DNA of 64,000 bases from Leuctra nigra (GCA_934045905.1 OW203769.1:17887705-17951704), one strand, 5' to 3'. Counted from the first letter of the stretch, positions 41,600 to 54,411 are shown. Translations and numbers: made by a program. Notes: a model not told the origin generated them from the letters alone.

Positions 41600-44190
41600 T
41601 TGCGTGTATAGCACGGTCGTGTACAGTGTTGGGTTTTTGGGTAACGTTTAATGTTAAAGGAAGTTAGGTACGAAAAGGTTCCTTTTTGTAGGGAACTTAT
41701 GGGAACATATATTTCGATATTTCTTAGTCCCTTTCGAATAGACATGTAGTGTCTTATGAAATGATTTTCACAGAATTTATAATGAATAATGATGTATTTA
41801 TTGTGGCTACCTAAATTTACCTGATTTCTGAAAATATTGTTTGCTTTGCTCACTCAATTTAGGTAATTTAAAAAAAAATCCGGATGGTTTTTTGAGGGCA
41901 AAGAACTTAAAAAGAACTTACTTCCTTACTGGTAACTTTCCAGTTCCTTTATTGGAAAGGAACTAGGAACTGGAACTAGTTCCTTTTTTATCAAAAGATC
42001 TGGAACTGGAACTAGTTCCTTTTTTGTCGCACTTACTTACCCAACACTGGTCGTGTAAAGTTTCTTTTATAACTATAGGGATTAGGGAAACGCTGAGTGA
42101 AAGCGTTGATAAGATATGCATGGAAGTTTTCTGTTCGTCAGACCTTTTAAATTACTTGTACACTTGGCCAAAGTAAAATCGGCATTCAAAAGAAATTGAA
42201 TGGTTGATTAAGATTTGATGGCATCATCCGAAGTAGTATTATAACTCGTCAACTCTCTAGAAGGTAAGCCCTGATTTAAATGATGATAACAAGGATTGAT
42301 TGTCAATGAACCTGACCAGCAGCCAATCTGTTTCGTTCAAATACCGTTTTTACTTTGACCAAGTTTAATACCTAAAGTATCTTAAATCTTAAATCTTAAA
42401 ATCTTAAATCTAAAATCTAAAAATCTAAAATCTAAAATCTAAAATTTAAATCTTAAATCTTAAGAGTAAGATGCAGACGCCAGCGTATTCAAATTTGGTG
42501 GCATATTTTGCAACTACTTGAACAACAATAAGTCGGTAAAGAAGGTGGGTTGATTTCATTGCCCAAGCCGAGAATCGAAGAGTCAAATATCATATGGAGA
42601 TTTCATTACCTTTGTTATTGATATTTCCAACACATTACTGGTATCCACACTGATTGTTCTATTCTCCTGAGTTGCAAGAAGATTTATATACAATGCACTT
42701 ATAAATTGAATGCCCTCATATCAAATAATTTGCAATATTCTTCATGATTCAGACCTAACAATGAAATATTTTACAATCAGTCAGTGCCTTTCTAAACGAT
42801 CAAGAAGAGTCTATGTATTTATAAAATATTATATCTAAGGGCTTTGACTGTGTATTGACGTCATGGGTCGTCAAGGTGAAGGTTACCATGGCACTAGAAG
42901 TAGAGGAGGTGGGGGAGAAATCACATTTTACTTTCAAACTTGATTTTCAGTTTTGATGAAGTGACCATAAAAACAGTCAAATTTGGAACAAATCGTACGA
43001 GGTTTGTTTTTAACGTTTCTCATTCAGAAAAATTCGCTGATTACGCTCTGATAAAATCTAAAAACGTAATCTAATAGGAAATTGCTTAAAAATCATTTTG
43101 ATTTGAATTTATTTAAACTGTAATATTTTTATTTAAGAGACACCAATGCGATTTCACGCTTGTTTTTCAACAAATACGATGTATTAAATCATTGTTCAAC
43201 ATATTAAAAATTATTAAATGAAAATCTCTAATATTTTTGGACTTAATTAACAATTAATAAAAATTATATGATTAAATCAATTAGCCATAATGACGCATCT
43301 AATAAAGGTAGAATCATTATCTTTACGGGAAATTGATGGCCAAGAATGCATACATTATTGGTACAGATATGAAGATAAAGCTACGACAGGTTTACTGATT
43401 GTCATCAATGAAACTTTTGAGAACATTTATGTAAAATTATTAATTGTTTAATTCCCACAAAACAAATGTTTTAATTCATAATTTGCCAAATTTGTCAATA
43501 TTTTGTCTAAATCAAGCATATAGATTGTCGAGTTCTTAACCTAGTTTACACACCCCCATAACTCTCCACACCTCTATTAAAAATAGATGTGAATAATAAA
43601 TAAGTCAGTATTATTGATAATGTATGGAGGAAAAGTTAATACAATTGAAAAGAACTGATAATAAATACAAATTAGGTCGTATACATTATATTTAGGCGAT
43701 AGGCGATCAAGATATCGGCGCTTATAACCAAGCTGTTGAGCGCAATACAAACCATAATACTACTACAGCAAGATATCCCCTCCACTCACATAAATATATA
43801 ATTAGTTATACCGGATGGCGGTACCCAACTGTAACTTTAATGATTTATAGCTTTTTTCTATTCAATAAATATGTTTGAAACTTACACGTGTTAAATTCTG
43901 CTATATTTTCTAAAATATGTGTATATTTCAAAATCATATCTTTTACAGTTTTGATAGGTATTAGTGATCTCTTAAACAGGACGCCATCCATCCATGTTAC
44001 TTGCTTTTTCCAATACAAACGACAGCTCACCGGCCTTTTACTAAGCCAAGATAAGTGTACACTCCAACATTACACTAAATATAAAAATATTTGCTAAAAT
44101 GAATCACAGGCTAAGAAATTTGCAAAATTTAAGTAATCGTCTTGCACCCAACCTCCCACAGCACAACGAACTATAACGAGTATAGCCCTT
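41600..44190. other. Stretch without recognised genes
   Basis: 41930-42050 has repeated GGAACTAGTTCC-type words. 42380-42470 is a simple repeat of TAAATCTTAAAATC. 42150-42365 is a dispersed repeat shared with 19490-19700. The rest is AT-rich and featureless. Confidence 0.55.
42150..42365 (-). repeat. Dispersed repeat, copy of 19490-19700
   Basis: The minus strand reads AAAGTAAAAACGGTATTTGA then AGATTGGCTGCTGGTCA, colinear with the copy at 19490. Confidence 0.65.
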
Positions 44191-44290
44191 TAATCAGACT
44201 GAATCCAGAGGTAAAAGTATTGAAAAGGTGTCCGAGACAAAATTCCTAGGAATCTTAATAATGAAAATCTTAACTGGGCACCTCACATCC
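44190..44290 (+). pseudogene. LINE reverse-transcriptase fragment (thumb region), decayed
   Basis: Translation across two frames gives VSETKFLGI then NENLNWAPHI, the conserved LGI-D-NL-W-HI stretch of non-LTR reverse transcriptases. A frameshift breaks it and a Tc1-like MITE interrupts it at 44297. Confidence 0.55.
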
Positions 44291-44296
44291 TTAATA

Positions 44297-45112
44297 CTGG
44301 GTGACCCAAAAAATACGTCCAATGGGCGAGACACCGCTGTGAATACATACTGCAGATATATATCCAAAAATTTCATATGTTGTAACAAACATACCAATGT
44401 TTGATGTGTGAAAGTTTCAAAAACATTTCTTTTGTAGGAAAAAAGTTACATTGTCGAAAAATCGATTATACGGAGCTCACGAGCGCGCATTCAGAAAAAG
44501 TACACTGGCGGTGACACCTTTATTTTCAACAATGATATCAGACTGAAAATTTCAAATATTATTCACAACATATGACTATCTATTGTATACAAATTTCAAT
44601 ACATTTGAATAAGTGGAACGAATGTTATGGTATCTTGAAGTTGAGCTTAAAAACAGAAAATATTGGAGATAGTTTCACTTCTAAAATTAACATGTGAAAT
44701 AAAACTTGAGAAATTATCTCTGCGTGTATTCAACTTTTTAAGCGCATACTCTAGATAACATAACTTTCGTTACATTGATTCAAATGAATTAAATTTTTAC
44801 ACAATTGATAGTTATATATATTAAATAACATATGAAATTTTCAGCTTGATATCGTGAGCAGTTTTGAGTTAACAGCGTCCCGGGCATTTGACATTTTCTG
44901 GACGCATGAATTTTGAGCACCGTATAATCGATTTTTCGACAACGAAATTCGAACAGCTGTAACTTTTTTCTTATAATATGTATGATGTTAATACTTTCAC
45001 ATATTATACCTTACTACGTTTTGTATAATTGGTGTGATTATCAGCACGATATGTGCAGTAGTTTCGTCACAATGATGTCTCGCCCGTTGGACGTTTTTTT
45101 TGGGCTACCCGG
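44297..45112. mobile_element. Tc1/mariner-like foldback MITE (816 bp)
   Basis: TA flanks both ends (44295-44296, 45113-45114). The ends CTGGGTGACCCAAAAAATAC and the inverted CCGGGTAGCCCAAAAAAAAC continue into ACGTCCAA(T/C)GGGCGAGACA. The two halves (~400 bp each) remain recognisably inverted copies, e.g. GTCGAAAAATCGATTATACGG in each. No coding capacity. Confidence 0.8.
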
Positions 45113-45882
45113 TATAAAGTAGAATGTCTGTATGTATGTCTGCACACACATACACATAATATCTGTCTGCTCTTCATACTCCTACACCCTTTGAGCGTAG
45201 AGACATTCTACGAGACCCGGCGCATCGCACATCGTAGGGTATTTACCCCATATATCTGACGACCCCCCTTTACCCTAAACCAACCCTTAAACACTCCAAT
45301 TTTTTAACCCTCAAGCGCGTTCATTGAATTCCAAGAATTTGCTGACGCGAGTCTAAACAATTAGCTATAAACTAAAAAGACAATAAAATACAGATGTCAC
45401 ATTTGCCTGCGGGCGCAACTAGGGGAACAATTAGTCGACGCTGCAGCTCTACACTCGAAACTGGTTCATTGCATCATCATACCGTCATCTCGACGCCTGA
45501 CTGGGATGCAACACTACTTCTGTCAAATAATTTGCATTGCATATCTCAATAGCGTGCAGCATAGAACTTAGTTAACGACGCGTTTTTGGACACTACACCG
45601 CACGAGCAACGCCATCTTTGATTTACTGCTCACCATTATCTTAGTTCCCTTCTGCATGTCTTTGAAAGATAAGAGACTTGATTTCTTGATGGGATCGTTG
45701 AAAAGCTTTTTGCTGTTACTCTCCTCCTGGTGCGGCTCAAGTAGTGATTGAACAAACTCTTTAAGCATAGCTCTGCCTGTCTCGACACAGTATGACAAGG
45801 ATGTATTGACAACGTTTTCGGTGTCAAATGGATCGACCATGTTGTCTTGGATGTGTGATTTTATGATCTTCGTCACTTCTCT

Positions 45883-46578
45883 CTAATCTCGAGCTTTCCT
45901 GGAGGGTTTATCCTGATCGTGGACGAACGCTGAAGATGGTAGTCCTTTTCGTCGTTTCATTTCTTTGTCGTACGAGCCCAGCACGTGACATGTTAGCGTC
46001 CACCTCAGAACGGCGCTCTCCTTCAACGTGAAGCCGACAATGCCACTTCCAGTGTTTCCTCCCTTGGTGTCTCTGATGACTGACATTTCCACGGCCATGT
46101 TACTCCACACACCTCGGAAGCAACCGGGAGTGAAGTTGACAGAAAAGTGGCCATTGTCGAACTCGGTTTCTATCGCCGGAGGAAGGGATGTTAACATGTC
46201 AACGGCGTAGTACGTGGCCCAGCGAGCATAGTTCTGTCGGTTACATGCAAAGAAGTGTGGCAGAGTGTTAACTTGCGTCTGAACATGGAGTTTCTCCCTT
46301 TCTGCGCGAATGTTCAGAAGCATGATCTCCAAGGTTACGATGAGATTGTCCCAGAGAAATGTTGGGCTATTGGCTCGGCCGTATTGTCGATACTCTTTCA
46401 AGACAGGAACGAAGTGCTGGTCAATCTCTTCAACTAGCGCCTGAAGTGCCTCGAATCCTTGTTCCTTTTCATGTGTTGTGTGAGCATTTATAAGGCAGGC
46501 CACAAGTGCATCCAGTTCAGTGACATCTTTTCCAGTGCTCTCCATCCACTTCAAGCAATTTACGATCAGAATGTTCAT
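45883..46578 (-). pseudogene. DUF6589-type core segment, longest open part
   Basis: 231 codons including LPHFFACNRQNYARWATYYA and GIVGFTLKESAVLRWTLTCH. The segment upstream (46585-46938) and the one downstream (45568-45876) are in the same frame, separated only by single stops TAA and TAG. The gene was therefore intact until recently, or those codons are read through. Confidence 0.65.
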
Positions 46579-47032
46579 GAGGGTTTAGTACACTTGTGTT
46601 AACCCTAGGACAGCTCTGAAGAATTGCTTTCCTGACAGCATGGCGTTTACTGTGTGTGTCGCGTAACTGCCAGAGTCACTCAAGACGTCTGCCAAACCAG
46701 CATCGCCCCAAATCTTGCCAATACAAGCAATGAACGTGCAGAGATTATGGAAGCCACCAAAACGAACAATCAAGTTGGAGTACTCCTCCGAATTGCTCAT
46801 CTTGATCTGCTGCGCGACGGTCGTACAGTTGTTGGTCGAACGTGTGCACGTGAAACTGTTGACCACATTTCTTTGCAAACATCTCTCCTTGTTCCAATGT
46901 TGTATTGACAGTTGTGAAATCTGCTGGTTTGGCATCAATCGCTGGCTAGTACAGAGCTACGGTGTGGGTTTGACGAAATGTTCCGGTAGAGGTATTGAAG
47001 CCAGTCCAAAATGGTATTGTCTGGTAATCTGA

Positions 47033-47438
47033 ATCCCCATAAAAAAAACACTTCGTGTAAAAATACCAGCCAAGTCTCTTCTACTAAAAAAAATATATGA
47101 TATCTAAAAATTCTGCACTGAAAAGTAATGATATCAAAAAATTTGCCAAGTCAAAACTTTATTTGAAAATCAAAAAATACTTGGCGCATCGTGTATATTA
47201 ATAGCTTAGAAGTATAGGCCAGATATAAAATATACATAAAATATACAAACATATAGTATACCTAAAATGCCCTAAAAAATCGATGCGCCAAGTATTTTTT
47301 GATTTTCAAATAAAGTTTTGACTTGGCAAATTTTTTGATATCATTACTTTTCAGTGCAGAATTTTTAGATATCATATATTTTTTTTAGTAGAAGAGGCTT
47401 GGCCGGTATTTTTACACGAAGTGTTTTTTTATGGGGAT
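47033..47438. repeat. Long hairpin (160-bp arms), copy 2
   Basis: Arms nearly perfect with each other yet differing from copy 1 at the same positions in both arms (ATTTGCCAAG against ATGAGCCAAG; AAAAGTAATG against AAACGTAGTG). Confidence 0.9.
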
Positions 47439-48640
47439 ATCACTCCCTTTTTTAGTTTATTCTAACAACTTGTGACACATATGAAATGAACAATTACTAA
47501 ATTCTTTAAAAAAATCATCACCCTTTACAATTTGGTTACCACTAATGAATAGCAGCGTATGGTCCTAAATAATTGCTTTAAATGATCTTTCACGAAGAAT
47601 AGCAAAGGTTTCATTCCAATCAGTCAACCCAGTTCCGAGATATGGCAACACTTCGGTTTTCAAAATGGCTGCTGAACTTTCTGCAATGCCACATAGAATT
47701 TATTTCTATAAATGATGTGTATCATTTTAAGCTTTCTGAATATGTATTTATAATAGGAATAGGAATTATAATAATTTATACATTTGAATGACGTCATTTC
47801 CGGTCTCATAAATAGGAAAATTCTATTTGTACTGTTCATATTCCATAGAGATGGCCTTCCGAATCGTTTGGCGCTAGTTTCATACCGATTTGTCTACCAG
47901 TTTTTGAGATATAACGTTACTTCCGGTTTAAAAATGGCGGCTGAAATCTCTGACCCCTTAAAGTATATTTTAAACATGATTACAATTTTATAAGCTGTCT
48001 CAAATAGTATATTTATTGCATCAAAAAAAAAATTTGTGAGTTTATTAAAATGTGTGACGTCATTTCCGGTTTAGGTATGGGAAACTGCAAATATTATTGA
48101 TGATAATACATGAAGTTGACCGTCTCAATTGTTTTGCGCTGGTTTCGTTGAAATCTAATTAGCCGTTATTGAGATATGATGTCACTTCCGGTTTCAAAAT
48201 GGCGGCTTCCGGTTGGTTTTATAACAAGTCACATGAGACGTCAAAAGTACATACGTTTCATAAATATAAAAATAATCGGATCAACCTTTGTTGCCAAAAA
48301 GCCAATCGATGTATTTCAAATTTCATTACGTCATTTCCGGTTTCTTTAACATAATGTTTAGTCTTTTGCTACTTATCATGCATATAGATGACCGTCTGAA
48401 TCGTTTGGCGCAATTTTCGTTCCAATCGGTCCAGCCGTTGACGAGATATGACGTCACTTCCGGTTTCAAAATAGCGGCACAAAAAATTCATGGGGTGAAG
48501 GTTAAATCAGACGCCAAAAGTGCACACGTGGTAAAAATGTGAGATCAATCGGTACAGCCGTTTAGGCTGTGGCCTGTTTACCGGATTTGAATTCCAGGAG
48601 ACTACTACTACTACTACTGAGATTATTATTATTATTATTA

Positions 48641-49509
48641 CTAGGAAAACGCTCTGTGTAACGCGTTGATGAGCGAGCACGGACACGCGCAACACCTCGA
48701 ACCGAAATTATGTCTATCGAAAATATCATTAAAAGCCAATAATTCTTAAAATTCGTCAGACTTGTAGGTATAAAAATCACCAAATATTCCTGAAGTTAGT
48801 CCCAATAACCATGCAAAGGTTTAAGTTGATCGATTGAACCTCTTTGATTAAAACGTTCCTTGAATCATAGGACCTATTTTAAAAAAATATACCTGGGACC
48901 ACTCATATGATAAAAGTGGGTGTACTTACACAATATTAGACGATCTGTTGAACGGTCATATCAGTTTCAGACGTTTGAAAGTTGCTCAGATAACTACCTT
49001 GGAAAAAGAGTCGAAGTAGCCGTGATCAACATTTTTGAGTTATTTGACAGCCAACACGCAAAATGTCCGTAAAATGTCAAAAACGTGTGGATTTAAACAC
49101 AGATAAGTCTGAAAATTTTCAAAAATACAGATAATGTTGGTACCAATGACCACGCGAAGTTTTAAGTTGATCGCTCAATCGGTTCTAGTTTAAATTTCAA
49201 TAATCATATGAAAGATTTTTTTAAATTTTAACCAATGGGAGGATTTGGCTGAAACTTTGTATGATTGGGTACAATGTTGGTTGCAATGACTTTGCTAAAT
49301 TTCAAATTGATCGGAGCAACCAATCGAAAGATAATTTTTTTTAAACTTAACCAATCACAGGAGCCCGTTCAAAAACGATCCCAGGGACCGCATAGATTAC
49401 GTTAGCATATGTGCAAAGTTTCAGATCGATTGAATGTGCTGTTTAACCTGGGCTGTGCGGACAAAAAAAAAAAAACACACAGAGAAAGTGCCATAAGAGT
49501 ACCGTGGTG
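48641..49509 (-). mobile_element. Helentron-like element, copy E (5' end eroded)
   Basis: On the minus strand it ends GAGCGTTTTCCTAG at 48641. The inner 5' part CACCACGGTACTCTTATGGC...CTCTGTGTG (about 49480-49509) matches 56114-56145, but the GAGCGAGCG core is missing. Confidence 0.65.
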
Positions 49510-50304
49510 CCTCTAGCGCGCAAAGGGCGTAACCTATTGTTCCCAAATTTGGTATATGTTGTAGGGTGGGCCATAGCTCGAAATTAAGATATATCGCAAC
49601 AATGTGAGATTTTCCAATTTTAAGATCCAGTAGGCCGAAAATGCCACTTTGATGCTTACAGTAAAAGTGGGTTTGCTCCAGCCTTTTTAAATGAGTGTGT
49701 GCGCGCGCCGTACGACTTGGCTGGCGTGGAGCGACCGCTCCACTAGATCAACTTAAATTCTTTGAAAATTGGTCGGTGAACTTGTCGCAATAATATCAAG
49801 GCGATATCTTTGCTGTTGTTGTGAACACATGAATAATCCAGAAATGTATGCAACTTGTCATAGATGCCATGCATTCTCTGTGGTTCTGGTCGGATAGTTG
49901 GTTTCTGGAAGTGAATTAGTTTGTTCATTCTCTATTTTGGCACTTTTAATGTGGTTTCATAAGTCCATTTCATTCTAGTTGACACTACTTCATTCGTTAC
50001 AGTTTGATCTTGAAAGTTGCCACCCTCGTTTCTGTTTTATAGACCTGTGAGTACGTACATATCATCACTGTCTGACAACTGATCCTCAGCAATTGTTGTT
50101 AGGAAAGAGCGTAATTCATAATAACTCGCGCAGAGTCCATACCAAGGAGGTTGTAGTTATATTCTTCTGGAGGGGCCAACCCAAGGAAAGTACCGGCCTA
50201 CGCTACGGGCTTAAAACCACTCCCGGCTAGCTGCCACTCCTCCCGGGCGGAAAAATTCCAGGCAGAAAACGATTGCATTCGCACGCGCGCTTACGAGCGC
50301 CGGT

Positions 50305-50640
50305 CCAAGAGTTCCAGTAATGGTTTAATTGCGCGCCAATGAATACACTTAGAGAGACGCGGTTTGTAACATTTAACCGAGACTCCAAGGAATCACCTCC
50401 CAATTTTCGATTCACTTTTACACTTTGGGTGGCACGCAATTAGAATATGTCTGGGAACGTTTGGAAAATAATTCAGAATGCACAAAAAGTGATCTATTCA
50501 ACTTGCTGTAAGGTCGCGGAATCTAAAAATTGGAGGTGATTCCTTAGAGTCTCAGTTAAGCAATGTTACAAACCGCATCTCCTAAGTGTAATCATTGGCG
50601 CGCAATTAAAATATTCCTGGAACCAACTATTGGAACTGTG
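50305..50640. mobile_element. Foldback MITE in the DUF6589-type pseudogene
   Basis: Inverted arms at about 50310-50415 and 50525-50638 share AGTTCCA, TTTAATTGCGCGCCAATGA, TTTGTAACATT and AAGGAATCACCTCC. The centre is about 110 bp. No clear target duplication. Confidence 0.6.
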
Positions 50641-51142
50641 CGGGTTTGACCGCGTGCTACGTGACCCGTTGCTTGCCTGGTGTTTTTGGTGCGTGAGGCG
50701 AAATATGCCTGCAGAAAGTCGTAAACTCCTTGGTCCATACGAATGAAGAGTCTATATGAGATTACGATTTCCATACTCATGGTGTAATTGAGCCATCAGA
50801 CCCAAATTAAACGGAGGAACTACTTTTTTTTGTTAAAACGGCGTGAACTGTAAATTAAGCATTCTGCGATTGTCAAATATCGTCGTTTTATTGTTTCGTC
50901 TGATTCGAGTTCTGTGTCATCTTCTCTGTGTGCTCGCGGATCCATTATCAACTTCAATAATGTAGCCAAACGCTGTGGTACAAATTTTTCAGAAGCTTGA
51001 AGAGACACTTCGGATGGAAAATGATAATAATCGGCTGTTGGAATATTATTAATTTCTGTTTGGATGACTGCAGCGGCTTGTCTCAGTATCATGTCGGGTG
51101 ATTCGGATGTTATTGTCAAGTCTTCAGTGACAAGATCGTCGT

Positions 51143-51240
51143 CTAATTATACAGTTGACCCACACTCAATGTATTGGCACACATTATGCTAGGCAAATTT
51201 CCAGACTAAACGTGAAAGGAAACAAAACTGCCGAACTTAC
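51143..51240 (-). other. 98-nt intron of the DUF6589-type gene
   Basis: Donor A|GTAAGT (GT at 51240-51239) and acceptor AATTAG (ending 51143). Splicing joins KSKIL to NDDLVTEDLTITSESP in frame, phase 1. Confidence 0.65.
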
Positions 51241-51988
51241 TCAAAATCTTGCTCTTGATAAATGCAGTGCGGCACTGTTCTGCATCGATTGCTTCGGCAC
51301 CTTCTTGCACTAAAAATGCTCTGAATTTTTGGCACACTTGCGGAAGCGGAACTAAGACAATTTTTCCGTCGGCTATTTTATTTTTAAAACGATCAAACAC
51401 CAAATCAGCTGCTCTATCAAATTTAGAATTTTCTCTCTCCTCTCTGCTGCGTTGATGTTCTTCTCTGAGCAATACGTCTGGTGACATTGCCTATGGTAAC
51501 GTGCGTTCACAGCAAACAAATCTCTTTCAAACGTAAGCCGCTGGATTATTACATATTCGGATCGTTTTTGGGCATAGGACTGTTGAATGTAGTGAAGTAG
51601 GGTTCATATTTGCAAGGGAAAATTTGTTGCCTTTCTTTCGTTCATCTTTAACATTACCACAGATAAAACAATGCAAGTTCCAGCCAAAGAGTTTTGTCGA
51701 GTCCAGAGCAATGCGCTTGGATTGTGACACACCTCGGGATTATCACCGGAACTTTCCTGTGACTTTCGTTTCGCAGTTCGCGCTTGTTGGCGGCAATTTA
51801 AATGAAATCTAAATGGAAATATTGTGTGCTTCTTTCTTTGATAGGTTATAGTATTTTCCTTGAAATTTCATCGTTCCTGTCTTGGTATGCTTTGAAAAGT
51901 GTTTTAAGTCACTGCATCTGGAATATTTCTCTGTGGGTATTCAAGCAAGAGGGTGTGGAAAGCAGGTATAGGTATTGCGCGTATCAGT

Positions 51989-52025
51989 GCTCGCTCATAA
52001 ACGAGTTACACTGAGCGTTTTCCAA
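51989..52025 (+). repeat. Degenerate solo Helentron-like 3' end
   Basis: GCTCGCTCATAAACGAG...TGAGCGTTTTCC, diverged from the consensus and lacking CTAG. From 52030 to 53900 I see no gene, only AT-rich sequence. Confidence 0.55.
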
Positions 52026-54411
52026 TTGTACGATATAGTCTATAGACAATTTAAATAGTATGATCCCGACAAATAGACAGCAGGGGAGGGTGGCGAAATC
52101 TCATGTTATAGCTAACCAATGACAAACTGGGCAACGCACAAGTTCCTCATAACGAGCCAACCTGAATATTTGAATTAAACGCCTATAAGGAGAAAGGAGT
52201 ATCGTGCACTGTCAATCAGAAACTCAAGTAATGTTCAACATTCAAGCGCATCATAGTTCAAAAAATCAATACTTCATTCACTTTCCCTATTCAGAAAGAT
52301 TCGTTGATTACATTCATATAAAATCTGCAGTATGGATTATTTGTGGATCAGAGAATAATATTTGCTGAGTTGCGATGAGAAAAACAGGTCTACGGCGTCA
52401 TATAATGTTCCGTTCAACTTCTTGTTGCAGCAGAAAATTTGGACATGGGTTTTGGGCAAGTATACATGTAGTTTTCGTATGCCACAGCTTTTTAGGACTG
52501 TAGGTATTGGTCCTAAAAAGCACATTATTATAAATCCGCTTGTACTTCATTTGCTACTTCTTTATTTTCATGGTGGAAAATCCAGGCCGACAAATAATTG
52601 TAATCAATCAATAGTAATAAGTAAATAAGTAACTCAATTTCTATAAAATGGCAAAATAAATATTATTTAGTATAATTAGCTCCGCCTACAAATGCTTAAA
52701 TGCATGCAATAGATTCCGTTAATAACATAATTCTTATTCCAAAACGTCCATAATAATAGTTTTGTAACCTGACAAGTGCCACAGGTATCTGTTGAATATC
52801 AAAATTCTACTAAAAATATTGAAATTGATAAATATATTCATGAATAAATAGGTAACCATTGGAACGTAAGGAAACTTCTCAGAAAAGCAAGGTACTTATA
52901 TATCACTGCCCAGTGGAAAGTATCGAGTTGGCCGTGAATCAATCCTAGAAAAATTACTTGCGATAAAGCAGTTTCAACGATTTTCACTAGCATATTCTGT
53001 CAGGAAAGTGGTGAACTACTGGTGTAAAAACATTGTCAGATTATATAGATTTCGTGTGCTTTTTTGAGTGATAGTTTCTCAGTGGATTACCTTACTATTT
53101 CCGCGATAACCAAGCCCATTTTAATGCTAGGTCTTCCAAATTTCGTGTGTTCCTTGTCAAATAATCACGCTTTCCGTTGATACTAACCGTGATTTTCTTG
53201 ATAAAGCCATTCATTCTAAAGGTGGTTATACAAACTTGTGGTAAAGAAGTGTGACTGCAGCTGCCCGTGAGTCATTTTTAACATTTATTTAAGCGGAATG
53301 TAGTATTTCTTTCTAAGGGGACATCCATTTAACCCACTTAGACATGTCTTAACTAGCGCCATAAAATATTTCATTACAATCCATTACGATTTGTAGTAAA
53401 TACAACAGTAGTACTCACTCATGTTTGACAAGAGAAAAAACCCGTAATCGTGCATTAGCACTTCCATGCTCACAATCATATTTTAACTGCCACAATAAAG
53501 GAATTAATTTCGTAGATAGCCAATGACATTTCCAATGGGTTAAATGCATAAAACACTTCATTGTAGTAGTAGTATTTTCTCCTAGAGCTTTCAAAATACT
53601 GCAAAAACTGATCCCCACCCCTCGTTTAGAGTGGCATTTTTACAAATTATTTTGAGAGAAAATAAACGCCAGATTAAAATATCTTTTATGGCATTTTTGC
53701 GTGTATATCTAGTCTATTACTACAAAACTTTTCACTAATATTCATGGAGACTTGTAGAAACTAGAAGCAAAAGAGTATACCCTGTTTTGGGAAGAAAATT
53801 ATTGAAAAAAATTTCAAAATGGCAGCCATGCAACCGACTCTTAACTATTTTAATCTTAAACATTATGTTTCACTTCCCTTTTATAATTTTGATACCTACC
53901 TACCCAGCAAACACAAGAGTGCACGCCTTGTATCATTTTTGTACCTTCATGCGGTGTTGTATTTGTGTTGTACAGAAGTTACTGGGCCGGCAAAATCATG
54001 TCCCGAAAATATGCACATTTTCCATCATGTACAGCGTGCACCAACCCAGTTGCGGACCAGCATCTATCTTGCACAAAACCAACTGCCATGAAAAGATACC
54101 TCGCCGTCAACTTACTTGCACTAATCTTGCAGCCATGAAAGGCACACTCCCAAAACCGGGCGTGCATCGTCCGTGCGGATTGCGTGCACAAAATTTGCGC
54201 CAACGAAACGGCATCTTTCTTGCACTTGCTCTTTCGCATATAAAACGCTAGTTCCAAAATTAGCTACGGGGATCGCTACTAGTTCATGTTGCCGTATTTA
54301 AAACAAATATTATAGTATTCAAAATCGAAAAAATTATCTAGTTTTATACAAGGAGGTAGTTTGTACTGTGTGATAGAAGACATTGCAATTAGTACATGAA
54401 ATACAATTTTA

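Larger units (their letters stand above)
47033..49746 (+). mobile_element. Foldback element, family 2, copy 2 (with nested Helentron-like insertion)
   Basis: Same plan as 35011-36339: 160-bp hairpin (47033-47192 and 47281-47438), four CTTCCGG modules (47625-48580), then ACCTATTGTTCCCAAATTTGG and the terminal hairpin GTGGAGCGACCGCTCCAC with CTAG. A Helentron-like element (48641-49509) splits it. It sits inside the DUF6589-type pseudogene. Confidence 0.75.
45568..51730 (-). pseudogene. DUF6589-type multi-exon gene, broken and interrupted
   Basis: Pieces read in order on the minus strand. 51730-51490: Cys/His-rich N-terminus (HCFICG, then in a shifted frame FAVNARYHRQCHQTYC). 51487-51241: FDRFKNKIADGKIVL exon with donor GTAAGT. 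51142-50820: SEVSLQASEKFVPQRL exon after a 98-nt intron. 50780-50700: shifted LGLMAQLHHEYGNRNLI. 49928-49749: DKLHTFLDYSC. 47030-45568: IVRFGGFHNLCTFIACIGK, NYARWATYYAVDML and MVDPFD. From memory this order matches multicopy proteins with a DUF6589 domain, probably transposon-derived. Lesions: in-frame stops at about 46585 and 45883, frameshifts near 46815, 50830 and 51450, and insertions at 47033-49746 and about 50305-50640. The function is unknown. Confidence 0.65.
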
